Assembly (NCBI GenBank): GCA_944380945.1
Contig: CALWJG010000001.1
Coordinates: forward strand, 1 to 43,367
Direction: 5' to 3'
DNA: 43,367 nt
Source: an uncultured Agathobaculum sp.
GTDB taxonomy: Bacteria; Bacillota; Clostridia; Oscillospirales; Butyricicoccaceae
Of this stretch, positions 1-9,056 are shown in pieces. Each line of letters opens with the position of its first letter. The stretch's first letter is position 1. Under the pieces are notes generated by a model. That model did not search any database, was not told the DNA's origin, and saw only the letters and a program-made list of their open reading frames with translations. The position numbers and the translations under genes are program-made.

Positions 1-1649
<1,649 letters not shown>

Positions 1650-1654
1650 GTTTA

Positions 1655-1876
1655 TCAATCCTTATTTTCAGAATTTTCCTGTTTTAGCGCGGGGGAAATC
1701 TCCATTAGATAGGTCATACAGGTAGACAGCAGGCCGATGAGCAGCGCAGCCCAGCCCACCACTGTCAGAAGCGGCAGCATGGTTCCCAGCGTCCACCAGA
1801 GCGTCGTGCTGAGTGCACACAAGATACTGGCGAGAAATTTCGTGCAGCTCCAGATAAATTGTTTGCTTTCTTTCAT
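1655..1876 (-). CDS. Small two-helix membrane protein between hisS and aspS
   Basis: A 73-residue protein of unknown function. It has a short charged N-terminus (MKESKQF), two hydrophobic stretches of about 20 residues (roughly 10-33 and 35-58) and a polar, charged C-tail ending ENSENKD, so it probably forms a membrane hairpin with both ends on the same side. A GAGGGGGAT ribosome site precedes the ATG. It stops 5 bases before aspS and begins 21 bases after hisS ends, so it sits inside the synthetase operon. Base composition is clearly less GC-rich than that of its neighbours. I recognise no family. Confidence 0.65.
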   Translation of the reverse strand: MKESKQFIWSCTKFLASILCALSTTLWWTLGTMLPLLTVVGWAALLIGLLSTCMTYLMEISPALKQENSENKD

Positions 1877-1897
1877 AGCCGTATCCCCCTCATCTAT

Positions 1898-3256
1898 TTA
1901 CTTGTCGCAGATGACCTTGCCCTGATTCTTGGCCGCAAGGCCGTCCCGGATGCGGGCAATGGCCTCGTCCAGCGAAACCTTGACCTGCTCGCCGGTCTCC
2001 ATATCCTTGACCGCGAGCACATTTTCCTTGATCTCGTCCTCGCCGAGGAAGATGACATACGGGATGCCCAGCTTGTCGGCATAGCCGATCTTGTGCTTGA
2101 ACTTCTTCTGCTCGCTGTACAGCTGGGTGCGCACGCCCGCGCCGCGCAAGGACGTCGCCAGCGCGATGGCCGGCGCCATGTCGTCGGTCATGGGCAGGAT
2201 GAGCACATCTGCGGGCGCGCGGTTCATGCTGTCGTTCAGGTAGCCCTGCTCACCCAGCACATAGAACAGGCGCGTCAGGCCGATCGAGATGCCCACGCCC
2301 GGCAGCTGCTTGTCCGTATAGTATTCCGCGAGGTTGTCATACCGGCCGCCCGAGCAGATCGAGCCGATCTCCGGATGGTCGAGCATGGCGGTCTCGTACA
2401 CCGTGCCGGTGTAGTAGTCCAGACCGCGGGCGATGGTCAGGTCGATCTCAAAGTGGTCGGCCGGCACGCCGAAGGCGGTCATGTACTGCGCGACCGTTCT
2501 CAGCTCGTCCGCGCCCTGATCGAACACCTCGTTTCGGCCCTTGTAGCCCTCGAGCGCCGCGAGGATGCCCTCGGTGCCGCCCGGGGTGGAGATGAACGCC
2601 AGCAGCTCGTCCGCGGTTGCCGCGGCCACGCCGAAGTCGTCCGTCAAGATGGCCTTGACCTTTTCCGCGCCGATCTTCTCGAGCTTGTCGATCGTGCGCA
2701 TCACGTCGCCCGCCTTTTCGGTCAGGCCGAGGATGGCGAAAAAGCCGTTTAACACCTTGCGGTTGTTGATGCGGATCTTGAAGCGCTCGAGCCCCAGCGA
2801 GGTGAAGGTCTTGTAGATGATGCTCGGCACCTCAGCCTCGTTGATGATGTCCAGCTTGCCGTCGCCGATGACGTCGATATCCGCCTGATAGAACTCGCGG
2901 AAGCGGCCGCGCTGCGCGCGCTCGCCGCGGTAGACCTTGCCGATCTGGTAGCGGCGGAACGGGAACGTCAGCTCGCCGTAGTGCTGGGCGACGTACTTCG
3001 CCAGCGGCACGGTCAGGTCAAAGCGCAGGGACAGGTCGCTGTCGCCCTTGGTGAAGCGGTAGATCTGCTTCTCGGTCTCGCCGCCGCCCTTGGCGAGCAG
3101 CACCTCGGAGGATTCGATCAGCGGGGTGTCCAGCGGATAAAAGCCGTAGAGCGAATAGGTCTCGCGCAGCACCTGCATGATGCGCTCCATCTGCACCTGC
3201 GGCGCAGGCAGCAGCTCCATAAAGCCGGACAGGGTTCTCGGTTTCACTTTTTCCAT
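1898..3256 (-). CDS. hisS: Histidyl-tRNA synthetase
   Basis: Charges tRNA-His. The 452-residue length is slightly above the usual 420-430. Class II motif 2 lies at about residues 101-122 (RRYQIGKVYRGERAQRGRF), the histidine-specific motif ARGLDYYTGTVYE is near residue 280, and motif 3 (GVGISIGLTRLFYVL) follows; the C-terminal anticodon domain carries the typical ADVLILPM start. AGGAG stands before the ATG. Immediately upstream of that ribosome site is a long inverted repeat (see 3276-3334), so expression may depend on an RNA structure. The next genes downstream are the small membrane protein and aspS, the common hisS-aspS pairing of Firmicutes with an inserted ORF. Confidence 0.97.
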   Translation of the reverse strand: MEKVKPRTLSGFMELLPAPQVQMERIMQVLRETYSLYGFYPLDTPLIESSEVLLAKGGGETEKQIYRFTKGDSDLSLRFDLTVPLAKYVAQHYGELTFPFRRYQIGKVYRGERAQRGRFREFYQADIDVIGDGKLDIINEAEVPSIIYKTFTSLGLERFKIRINNRKVLNGFFAILGLTEKAGDVMRTIDKLEKIGAEKVKAILTDDFGVAAATADELLAFISTPGGTEGILAALEGYKGRNEVFDQGADELRTVAQYMTAFGVPADHFEIDLTIARGLDYYTGTVYETAMLDHPEIGSICSGGRYDNLAEYYTDKQLPGVGISIGLTRLFYVLGEQGYLNDSMNRAPADVLILPMTDDMAPAIALATSLRGAGVRTQLYSEQKKFKHKIGYADKLGIPYVIFLGEDEIKENVLAVKDMETGEQVKVSLDEAIARIRDGLAAKNQGKVICDK

Positions 3257-3275
3257 GTTTCTTGATTCTCCTCAA

Positions 3276-3334
3276 GACAGACGGATGCACCGAACGGGCG
3301 TTTTCCTGCCCATCCGGTGCAAAATTGGTCTGTC
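3276..3334 (-). promoter_or_regulatory. Long stem-loop in the hisS leader
   Basis: Three nested perfectly paired blocks: GACAGAC (3276-3282) with GTCTGTC (3328-3334), GCACCG (3287-3292) with CGGTGC (3315-3320), and GGGC (3296-3299) with GCCC (3308-3311). Read in the hisS direction the stem closes five bases before the AGGAG of hisS. No T-run follows it in that direction, so it is not an ordinary terminator of mgsA; a T-run follows it only on the plus strand. No T-box sequence (GGTGGNACCGCG) is present. Role inferred: control or stabilisation of the hisS message. Confidence 0.55.
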
Positions 3335-3338
3335 GTTT

Positions 3339-3749
3339 TTATTTCCTGTTCTTGGGGTTGACAAAATTACGCCAATCCAGATCGCCCCGGTCAAGGCCGA
3401 GGATGAGCATTTCCGCCGTGGCGGAGTTGGTCGCGATCGGGATGTTATGCATATCGCACAGACGCGCGATCGCGTGCACATCCGGCTCATACTGCGCATT
3501 GGACATCGGGTCGCGGAAAAACAGCACCAGATCGATCTCGTTATAGGCCACGCGAGAGGCGATCTGTTCCTCGCCGCCCTGCATGCCTGCCAGGCACTTG
3601 TCGATCTTGAGTCCCGTCGCTTCTTCCACGAATTTGCCGGTCGTTCCGGTGGCGCAAATGTCATGCTTCGCCAAAATGCCGCAGTACGCCATGCAGAACT
3701 GAACCATCAGTTCTTTTTTGCGGTCATGTGCGATGAGTGCTATGTTCAT
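3339..3749 (-). CDS. mgsA: Methylglyoxal synthase
   Basis: Converts dihydroxyacetone phosphate to methylglyoxal and phosphate, a bypass of lower glycolysis when phosphate is short. The 136-residue protein has the family's phosphate-binding ATGTTG (33-38), the GGEEQIASRV segment (58-67), FFRDP with the catalytic aspartate at 80, and the EPDVHAIARLCDMHNIPIATN block (88-107), where aspartate and histidine residues complete the active site. In clostridial cell-shape operons mgsA commonly closes the series mreCD-pbp2-minCDE-rodA, which matches its place here behind the minD homologue. AGGGG lies about 12 bases before the ATG, a rather long gap. Confidence 0.95.
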   Translation of the reverse strand: MNIALIAHDRKKELMVQFCMAYCGILAKHDICATGTTGKFVEEATGLKIDKCLAGMQGGEEQIASRVAYNEIDLVLFFRDPMSNAQYEPDVHAIARLCDMHNIPIATNSATAEMLILGLDRGDLDWRNFVNPKNRK

Positions 3750-3851
3750 TTCAGGAGCATCCCCTTCCGTGTCTCAATCCACAACCTGTGCTGCTTCCAT
3801 TCTCGTTTTGTCCGTGTTTCTCTCGCTATGCTAACTGTTGATTTTGCTGGT

Positions 3852-4595
3852 TTATATCCGCATCAGCGGCACCCGCTCGCCCTCCAGCCGGCTTGCAATG
3901 TTCCGGAAGGCACGCGCTGCGCCGCCCTGCTTGACTGCCAATATGCTTTTGCCGCTGTTGCCGCAGGAGATGAGGTCCACATCCTCGGGCACGAGGCCCA
4001 GAAGCGGCAGCCCGGCTTCGTCCATTGCGTCGTCGATATTGCCCGAGCGGCCCTGCGTGATCAGGCGCGGCCGCACGCGGTTGAGCACCATGCGGATGCG
4101 CTGGATGCAGTATTCCTCCTCCAGCTTGCGCGCGCAGCGCTCCGCGCCGCGGATGCAGGCGCGGTCGGTCGCCGTGACGACGACCGCCTGCGTGGCGATA
4201 TGCGCCAGAAAAGACAGTTCCGCCGGCAGGCCCGCGGGACCGTCGATCACCACATAGTCAAAGCCGGCCTCCTCCGCCTGCACAGCGAGCTGCTCCATAC
4301 CGCGCTCGCTCAGCGCTGGCAATGCGACCGGCGCAGTGAGTAAGTACAGCGTTTCGTAATCCGGGTGGACGGCCATGGCGTCCGCCAGCGGCACGGCGCC
4401 GCCGGCGACGTCGGCAAAGGAATACACCACCCGGTCCGACATGCCCAGTACGATATCCAGATTGCGGAGGCCGCAGTCGCCGTCGATCAGGAGCACGCGG
4501 CTGCCGCGCTGCGCCAGGGCCGCGCCCACACCCGCTGTGAGGGTAGTTTTCCCTGTGCCGCCCTTGCCGGACACGACCAGAATGACCTTCAACAT
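3852..4595 (-). CDS. minD: MinD-like ParA-family ATPase without membrane-targeting tail
   Basis: MinD is a membrane-cycling ATPase that places the division site through MinC. This 247-residue protein has the deviant Walker A KGGTGKTT (11-18), the LIDGDCGLRNLDIVLG block (36-51) typical of MinD and a switch DGPAG near residue 118. It ends RLEGERVPLMRI, exactly where usual MinD proteins continue for 15-20 residues into the amphipathic helix that binds membrane. No minC or minE lies beside it, although in Clostridia the order mrdA-minC-minD-minE-rodA-mgsA is common. It has its own promoter and a GGAGG site. It may be a reduced Min system, a soluble MinD paralogue or a FlhG/ParA-like positioning factor. 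Confidence 0.8.
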   Translation of the reverse strand: MLKVILVVSGKGGTGKTTLTAGVGAALAQRGSRVLLIDGDCGLRNLDIVLGMSDRVVYSFADVAGGAVPLADAMAVHPDYETLYLLTAPVALPALSERGMEQLAVQAEEAGFDYVVIDGPAGLPAELSFLAHIATQAVVVTATDRACIRGAERCARKLEEEYCIQRIRMVLNRVRPRLITQGRSGNIDDAMDEAGLPLLGLVPEDVDLISCGNSGKSILAVKQGGAARAFRNIASRLEGERVPLMRI

Positions 4596-4627
4596 ACTGC
4601 CTCCGAAATCAAAAACTTATATATTGT

Positions 4628-4656
4628 ATTATAGCCTAACAACTGCCGATTTACAA
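4628..4656 (-). promoter_or_regulatory. Promoter of minD-like gene
   Basis: On the minus strand TTGTAA (4656-4651), a 17-base spacer and TATAAT (4633-4628), in an AT-rich gap of 111 bases in an otherwise GC-rich operon. The start would lie about 25 bases before the GGAGG of the minD-like gene, which is thus separable from mrdA transcription. Confidence 0.75.
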
Positions 4657-4706
4657 GCATTTTGGTTAATCTTTTATAAAAATACAGGATTTTTCCCAGA
4701 ATTCCT

Positions 4707-7013
4707 TCAGGGCACCATGGTGTTTTCCGCCTGTACGGACCGGACGGCGTCCGGCTCCTCCTCGGCGAAATAGGCGTCCAGAATATCGCGCACGACCGGC
4801 GCGACCGACGAACCGTGCCCCGCGCCCTCGCCGACCACGCAGATCACGATCTCCGGATCGTCAAACGGCGCAAAGGCGATGAACAGGCCGTTGGTGTAGT
4901 TGATCTGCACGCCGTCGACCACCTCGGTCATTTCCGCGGAGCCCGTCTTGCCGCCGACCTTGATCGGATAGTCGGCAAACGTGGTCGCCGCGGTGCCGCC
5001 CTCGGCGGTAACCTCGCTCATGCCCTGCATGACGAGGTCGTAGGTGGCGTCCGAGATCTCGATCGTGCCGATCACCTCGGGCTCCTCCGCCTGCACGGTG
5101 TCCGAATAGTCATAGGTCTTGATGCTGCGCACCAGCGTGGGCTTGTACAGCGTGCCGCCGTTGACGACCGCCGCCATGTAGTTGGCCAGCTGCAGGGGGG
5201 TAAAGGAGTTGTCCGACTGGCCGATCGCCGCGTTGACGTCGTCGCCGCCCATCCATTCGCGCTGGTCGGGGTCGGTTTTCCGCTGCTCCTCGCGGTAGGT
5301 CGGGCCGGCGGCGTGGCCGGCGCGCTCGCCGATCTCGATGCCGGTCACGTTGCCCAGACCGAAGCGGTCGCACCACTGCTCGAGGTGCGCGCCGGTCAGC
5401 AGCAGGCCGACATTGTAGAAATAGGTGTTGCACGAATATTTGATGGCCGTGGTCACATCCATGGTCATGGGCGTATCGTGGTTGTTGCAGGCGAAGGTGC
5501 TGCCGCCGTATTCGAATTTGCCCGTGCAGGTGAAGCTGGTGTTCGCATCGATCAGCCCCTCCTCGAGCGCGGCGATCGCGGTGAGCACCTTGAACGTCGA
5601 GCCGGGCGGATACAGGCCGCCTGTGGCGCGGTTGAGCTCGGGATGGCGGGAATCCGCGCTGATCTCGTCATAATCGCGGTTGTAATTCTCCAGATCATAG
5701 GTCGGATAGGACGCCATGACCAGCACCTCGCCCGTGTCCGGGTCGAGCGCGACCGCCGCGCCGCCCCGTCCGTAGCCGGAGAGGTAGTTGGCCATCGAGT
5801 CCTCCGCCACCTGCTGCAGCTCCAGATCGATGGTGGTGATGACATTGTCGCCCGGCTGGGGCGCGTTGGAGTTTTCGTCCTCCAGCACCGAGCCGCTGCC
5901 GAGGTCGGTCTCGACCGTGCGCGAGCCGGCCGTGCCGTGCAGATAGGACTCGAGCGCGGCCTCCAAACCCGACTTGCCGATGTCGTCGCTCATCAGGTAA
6001 CCCGCCTTTTCGCGGTAGGGGCCGCCGTTTTTGTCGCCGTTCCACTCTTCATAATCGACCGAGCCCACCGTGCCGAGGATGTGCGCGGCAGAATCCGTGT
6101 CATAGCTGCGCACGGCCTTGCTCTCGACGTCCACGCCCTCATAATCCTGATGGTGCTCCTTGATGTAGGCGATCAGGTCCATGGAGACGTTGTCCGCCAG
6201 CGTAAAGGTCGTGGTGTTGCTAAAGCTGACCTGCCGCATGCTGTAATACAGCCCGACCAGCAGGCGCACGTCCTCATCGGACAGGCCGGTGGGCAGGTAG
6301 GCGTTCTCCTCCAGATAGGCGCGCATCGCGTCGATAAATTCGGACGCGGAGACGATCTCGGTCGCGTCCAGCGCCTCCTCCTGATCGATCTCGTTGCCCT
6401 CCGCATCGTACTGCGGATCCTGCTCGTTCGCCGCGCGGGCGGCCTCCTTGGCCTGCTGCAGCTCCTCCAGCCCGAGCGTGGACGCGCTCTCCTTGATGTA
6501 CGCGGAGAGCTCCGTGCGGTCGTCGCTCTCGCCCACATAGGCAAAGGGGGCGGTGTCAGTGATCGGCAGCATGTCGTTGAGCACCGCGCCGCCGGCATCG
6601 CTTTCTTCCGTTCCCTCCGCCGTCTCGAGGATCTCCTCCTCATCCGCGGTTTCGTCCGCATCGTCCGCGGACGCATCGCCCGCCGCCGCGCTGCCGTCCG
6701 CCTGCACGCGGTGCGCCAGATCGAGCAGCTTGGTGAAGCGGTCCTCCTTATCCTCCCAGAACGAGGCGTAGATCAGCACGAGCGAAAAGCCGGTCTGGTT
6801 GGTCACCATCGGGCGGCCGTAGCGGTCGAGGATCTCGCCGCGCGCCGCCGAGACGGTCGAGGTGGTGGTCAGGAACTCCGCCGAGCGGTGCAGATAGTTC
6901 TCGCCGTTGACGATCTGCAGCTGCACCAGCTGCGCGCCCGCCAGCCCGAAGCAAAGCAGCAGCAGGCAGCCGAGCGCCATCAGCCGGCGCAGCAGTTGAT
7001 TTTTATTTACCAT
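4707..7013 (-). CDS. mrdA: Penicillin-binding protein 2 (elongasome transpeptidase)
   Basis: Class B PBP that crosslinks peptidoglycan during lateral wall growth with MreC, MreD and RodA. The 768-residue protein has an N-terminal cytoplasmic stub, one transmembrane helix (about 10-28), a dimerisation domain and a C-terminal transpeptidase. The active-site STFK serine is residue 472, followed by SCN and KTGS. A long acidic, low-complexity insertion rich in A, D, E and T occupies about residues 80-145, outside the membrane; such inserts occur in clostridial PBP2s. The ATG at 7013 follows GAGGA and starts 22 bases after mreD ends. rodA, its usual glycosyltransferase partner, is not in this window. 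Confidence 0.95.
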   Translation of the reverse strand: MVNKNQLLRRLMALGCLLLLCFGLAGAQLVQLQIVNGENYLHRSAEFLTTTSTVSAARGEILDRYGRPMVTNQTGFSLVLIYASFWEDKEDRFTKLLDLAHRVQADGSAAAGDASADDADETADEEEILETAEGTEESDAGGAVLNDMLPITDTAPFAYVGESDDRTELSAYIKESASTLGLEELQQAKEAARAANEQDPQYDAEGNEIDQEEALDATEIVSASEFIDAMRAYLEENAYLPTGLSDEDVRLLVGLYYSMRQVSFSNTTTFTLADNVSMDLIAYIKEHHQDYEGVDVESKAVRSYDTDSAAHILGTVGSVDYEEWNGDKNGGPYREKAGYLMSDDIGKSGLEAALESYLHGTAGSRTVETDLGSGSVLEDENSNAPQPGDNVITTIDLELQQVAEDSMANYLSGYGRGGAAVALDPDTGEVLVMASYPTYDLENYNRDYDEISADSRHPELNRATGGLYPPGSTFKVLTAIAALEEGLIDANTSFTCTGKFEYGGSTFACNNHDTPMTMDVTTAIKYSCNTYFYNVGLLLTGAHLEQWCDRFGLGNVTGIEIGERAGHAAGPTYREEQRKTDPDQREWMGGDDVNAAIGQSDNSFTPLQLANYMAAVVNGGTLYKPTLVRSIKTYDYSDTVQAEEPEVIGTIEISDATYDLVMQGMSEVTAEGGTAATTFADYPIKVGGKTGSAEMTEVVDGVQINYTNGLFIAFAPFDDPEIVICVVGEGAGHGSSVAPVVRDILDAYFAEEEPDAVRSVQAENTMVP

Positions 7014-7035
7014 TTGCGGTTTCCTCTTTTCCGGA

Positions 7036-7545
7036 TCATCGGTCGGCAAACAGGCGGCTGATGCGCCGCATGGGGAAATACGCGACAAAGCTGAACAGGC
7101 AGGTCAGCAGCGTGCCTGCCGCGACCTGCCGGAGCACCAGCCCCAGCGACGCGCCCGCCTGCGGCAGCAGGTAGGCGAAATAGCGCAGCAGGCCCAGCAG
7201 GACCATTTCAAACGCGGTCGTCAGCAGCATGGAAACATAGCTGCCGCTGAGCGCCATCCGGCTGAATACCCCGGCCCCCAGCCCGAACAGCAGGAAAAAC
7301 AACGGGTACAGCCCGTCGATCCCGATAAAGCCCAGATCGTACAGCAGGCCGACCGCAATGCCGACGATCATGCCCTCGGCCGGGCCGTCGAGCAGCGCGG
7401 CGGCGACCACCAGCGCGGGCAGCACGTCCACATGGTAGCCCGCGATCGACCATGCGCCGAACAGCGTGGTCTGCACCACATAGAGCAGCAGCGCCAGCAG
7501 GATGTACAGCACGATCTTGGGGATGGATAAACGTTCTCTCTGCAT
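7036..7545 (-). CDS. mreD: Rod shape-determining protein MreD
   Basis: Membrane component of the elongation complex linking MreB filaments to wall synthases. The 169-residue protein is hydrophobic with five to six predicted helices and the usual short basic start (MQRERLSIPK). The family's characteristic central pattern GLLYDLGFIGIDGLYPLFFLLFG is present. The ATG at 7545 lies 4 bases after the mreC stop, implying coupled translation, and the order mreC-mreD-mrdA is that of nearly all rod-shaped Firmicutes. mreB itself is not in the window. Confidence 0.93.
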   Translation of the reverse strand: MQRERLSIPKIVLYILLALLLYVVQTTLFGAWSIAGYHVDVLPALVVAAALLDGPAEGMIVGIAVGLLYDLGFIGIDGLYPLFFLLFGLGAGVFSRMALSGSYVSMLLTTAFEMVLLGLLRYFAYLLPQAGASLGLVLRQVAAGTLLTCLFSFVAYFPMRRISRLFADR

Positions 7546-7549
7546 GGAC

Positions 7550-8401
7550 TCACTCCGTCGTATCCGTATAGTCAGTGACGATCGAGACGCTCGAGACCGT
7601 GTCCACATCGACGAACGGCCGGAGCACCGCGTAATAGGAAATGCCGTTGTCCTCGGGCAGCACGTTTTCCACCGTGCCGATCATCACGCCCTTGGGGAAC
7701 ACGCCGCCGCGGCCCGAGGTCTCGACCGTGTCGCCGATGACCACGCTCGCGTCCTCGGTCAGGTAGGACAGGCGCAGGTTGCCCTCGGCCATCAGGTCGT
7801 AATCGCCCTCGGCGATGGCGGTCTCGCGCGTGCGGGTGATCAGCGCGCCGCACTGCATCTCCACATCGACCACAGTCGTGATCTCGCAGGTGTTGCCGGC
7901 CACCTCGCTGACGTAGCCGGCCATGCCGTCCACCGTGATGACGAGGTCGCCCACCTCCACGCCGTGATTCGAGCCCTTGTCCAGCGTCAGCGTGGTCGCC
8001 CAGTCGCCCGGGTTGCGGGCGATGACCTCGGCCTCGACCGTGGTCAGGTCGCGCTGGCGCTCGGGCTGGCCCGCCTGCTGGCGCAGCCGGGCGTTTTCCT
8101 CGAGCGCGAGCTCGGCGTCGCGCACGGTCTGCTCCATCTCGCGGAGCTGGCGCCGCAGCTCTTCGTTTTCCGCCTGCAGCGCGTCAAAATCCGTAAAATA
8201 GCTGAGCCCCTTGCCGAAAAAGCCGCCGATGCCCGACGCTGCGCGCTGCACCGGCGTTGTCACGAAGCGCACGACCCGCGTCACGGGCGAGGGGTTGCCG
8301 GTGATGCCGCTGTACAGTGCAGACAGCACGCACAGCGCGGCCACGACCGCCCCGCCGATCAAAAAGCGCGAGCCCATGCCCGTTCTGTTCCGTCTTCGCA
8401 A
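7550..8401 (-). CDS. mreC: Rod shape-determining protein MreC, probable TTG start
   Basis: Extracytoplasmic scaffold that activates PBP2. From TTG at 8401 the product is 283 residues: a basic cytoplasmic tail (RRRNRTGMGSR), one transmembrane helix (about 12-30), a coiled coil (about 68-105, rich in E, L and R) and the two beta-barrel domains, with the conserved GDLVITVDGMAGYVSEV and the NPGDWATTLTLDKGSNHGV segment. AAAGGAG sits ten bases before the TTG, while the ATG at 8377 has no ribosome site and would lose part of the basic tail; hence the TTG choice. It follows maf and is 4 bases from mreD. Confidence 0.93.
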   Translation of the reverse strand: MRRRNRTGMGSRFLIGGAVVAALCVLSALYSGITGNPSPVTRVVRFVTTPVQRAASGIGGFFGKGLSYFTDFDALQAENEELRRQLREMEQTVRDAELALEENARLRQQAGQPERQRDLTTVEAEVIARNPGDWATTLTLDKGSNHGVEVGDLVITVDGMAGYVSEVAGNTCEITTVVDVEMQCGALITRTRETAIAEGDYDLMAEGNLRLSYLTEDASVVIGDTVETSGRGGVFPKGVMIGTVENVLPEDNGISYYAVLRPFVDVDTVSSVSIVTDYTDTTE

Positions 8402-8489
8402 AATGCCAAAACTCCTTTCCAGATCCCATGCGGGAACGCATCCCGCCGGGGCGGGACGCGGATGTTCTCTTCTGAAAGCCGCGCGCCGG

Positions 8490-9053
8490 TCAGACCGCGC
8501 GCAGGCTGCGCAAAATCTCATACAGCGGCGCGACCGGCAGGCCCATGACGCTGTAATAATCCCCTTCGATGCCGCGCACGAGCAGCGCGCCGTGCCCCTG
8601 GATGCCGTAGGCGCCCGCCTTGTCGAGCGGCTCGCCCGTGGCGAGGTAGGCGGCAAGCTCCTCCTCGGTAAAATCGCGGAAGGTCACGCGGGTGCGGGTG
8701 CACAGCGTGCGCGCGCCGCCCGCGGGCGGCAGCACAGCCAGACCGGTCAGCACCTCGTGCGTGCGGCCGCGCAGGCGGCGCAGCATGGCCGCGGCCTGCT
8801 GCTCATCCGCCGGCTTGCCGAGCGGCAGCCCGTCGATCGTGACCATGGTGTCCGACCCGATGCACAGCGCCGCAGGGTGCAGCGCCTGCGCGGCCTCGGC
8901 CTTGAGACGGCTGAGCCGCACGACCTCGCCGTCCAGCGGCGCGCCGGGGCGCAGCGTTTCGTCCGCATCCACCGGACAGACCGCGAAATCCTTCGTGATC
9001 AGCGCCAGCAGCTCGCGCCTGCGCGGCGAGCCGGACGCCAGAATGATGTCCAC
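8490..9053 (-). CDS. maf: Maf-type nucleoside triphosphate pyrophosphatase
   Basis: Hydrolyses non-canonical or modified nucleoside triphosphates (dTTP, UTP and related) to monophosphates; in Firmicutes it is linked to arrest of septation. The 187-residue protein has the start motif IILASGSPRRRELL (3-16), the DADETLRPG segment (28-36), the GSDTMV block (near 68) and KPADEQQAAAMLRRLRGRTHEV, all typical. It starts 3 bases after the U32 gene ends and precedes mreC, a conserved arrangement of Firmicutes. A GC-rich inverted repeat (TCCCGCC-GG-GGCGGGA) lies between it and mreC without a T-run. Confidence 0.95.
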   Translation of the reverse strand: MDIILASGSPRRRELLALITKDFAVCPVDADETLRPGAPLDGEVVRLSRLKAEAAQALHPAALCIGSDTMVTIDGLPLGKPADEQQAAAMLRRLRGRTHEVLTGLAVLPPAGGARTLCTRTRVTFRDFTEEELAAYLATGEPLDKAGAYGIQGHGALLVRGIEGDYYSVMGLPVAPLYEILRSLRAV

Positions 9054-9056
9054 TTT

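Noticed and set aside
3257..3338. T-box riboswitch in front of hisS
   Set aside because: The gap is too short and has no GGTGGNACCGCG-type T-box or terminator/antiterminator pair.
4815..7061. 748-codon plus-strand open frame opposite mrdA
   Set aside because: Arises from GC-rich codon structure of the real minus-strand gene; the translation is repetitive in R, G, V, H and L, with no family motif or ribosome site.
8375..8377. ATG as start of mreC
   Set aside because: No ribosome site before it, and it would remove the basic cytoplasmic tail; the TTG at 8401 follows AAAGGAG.
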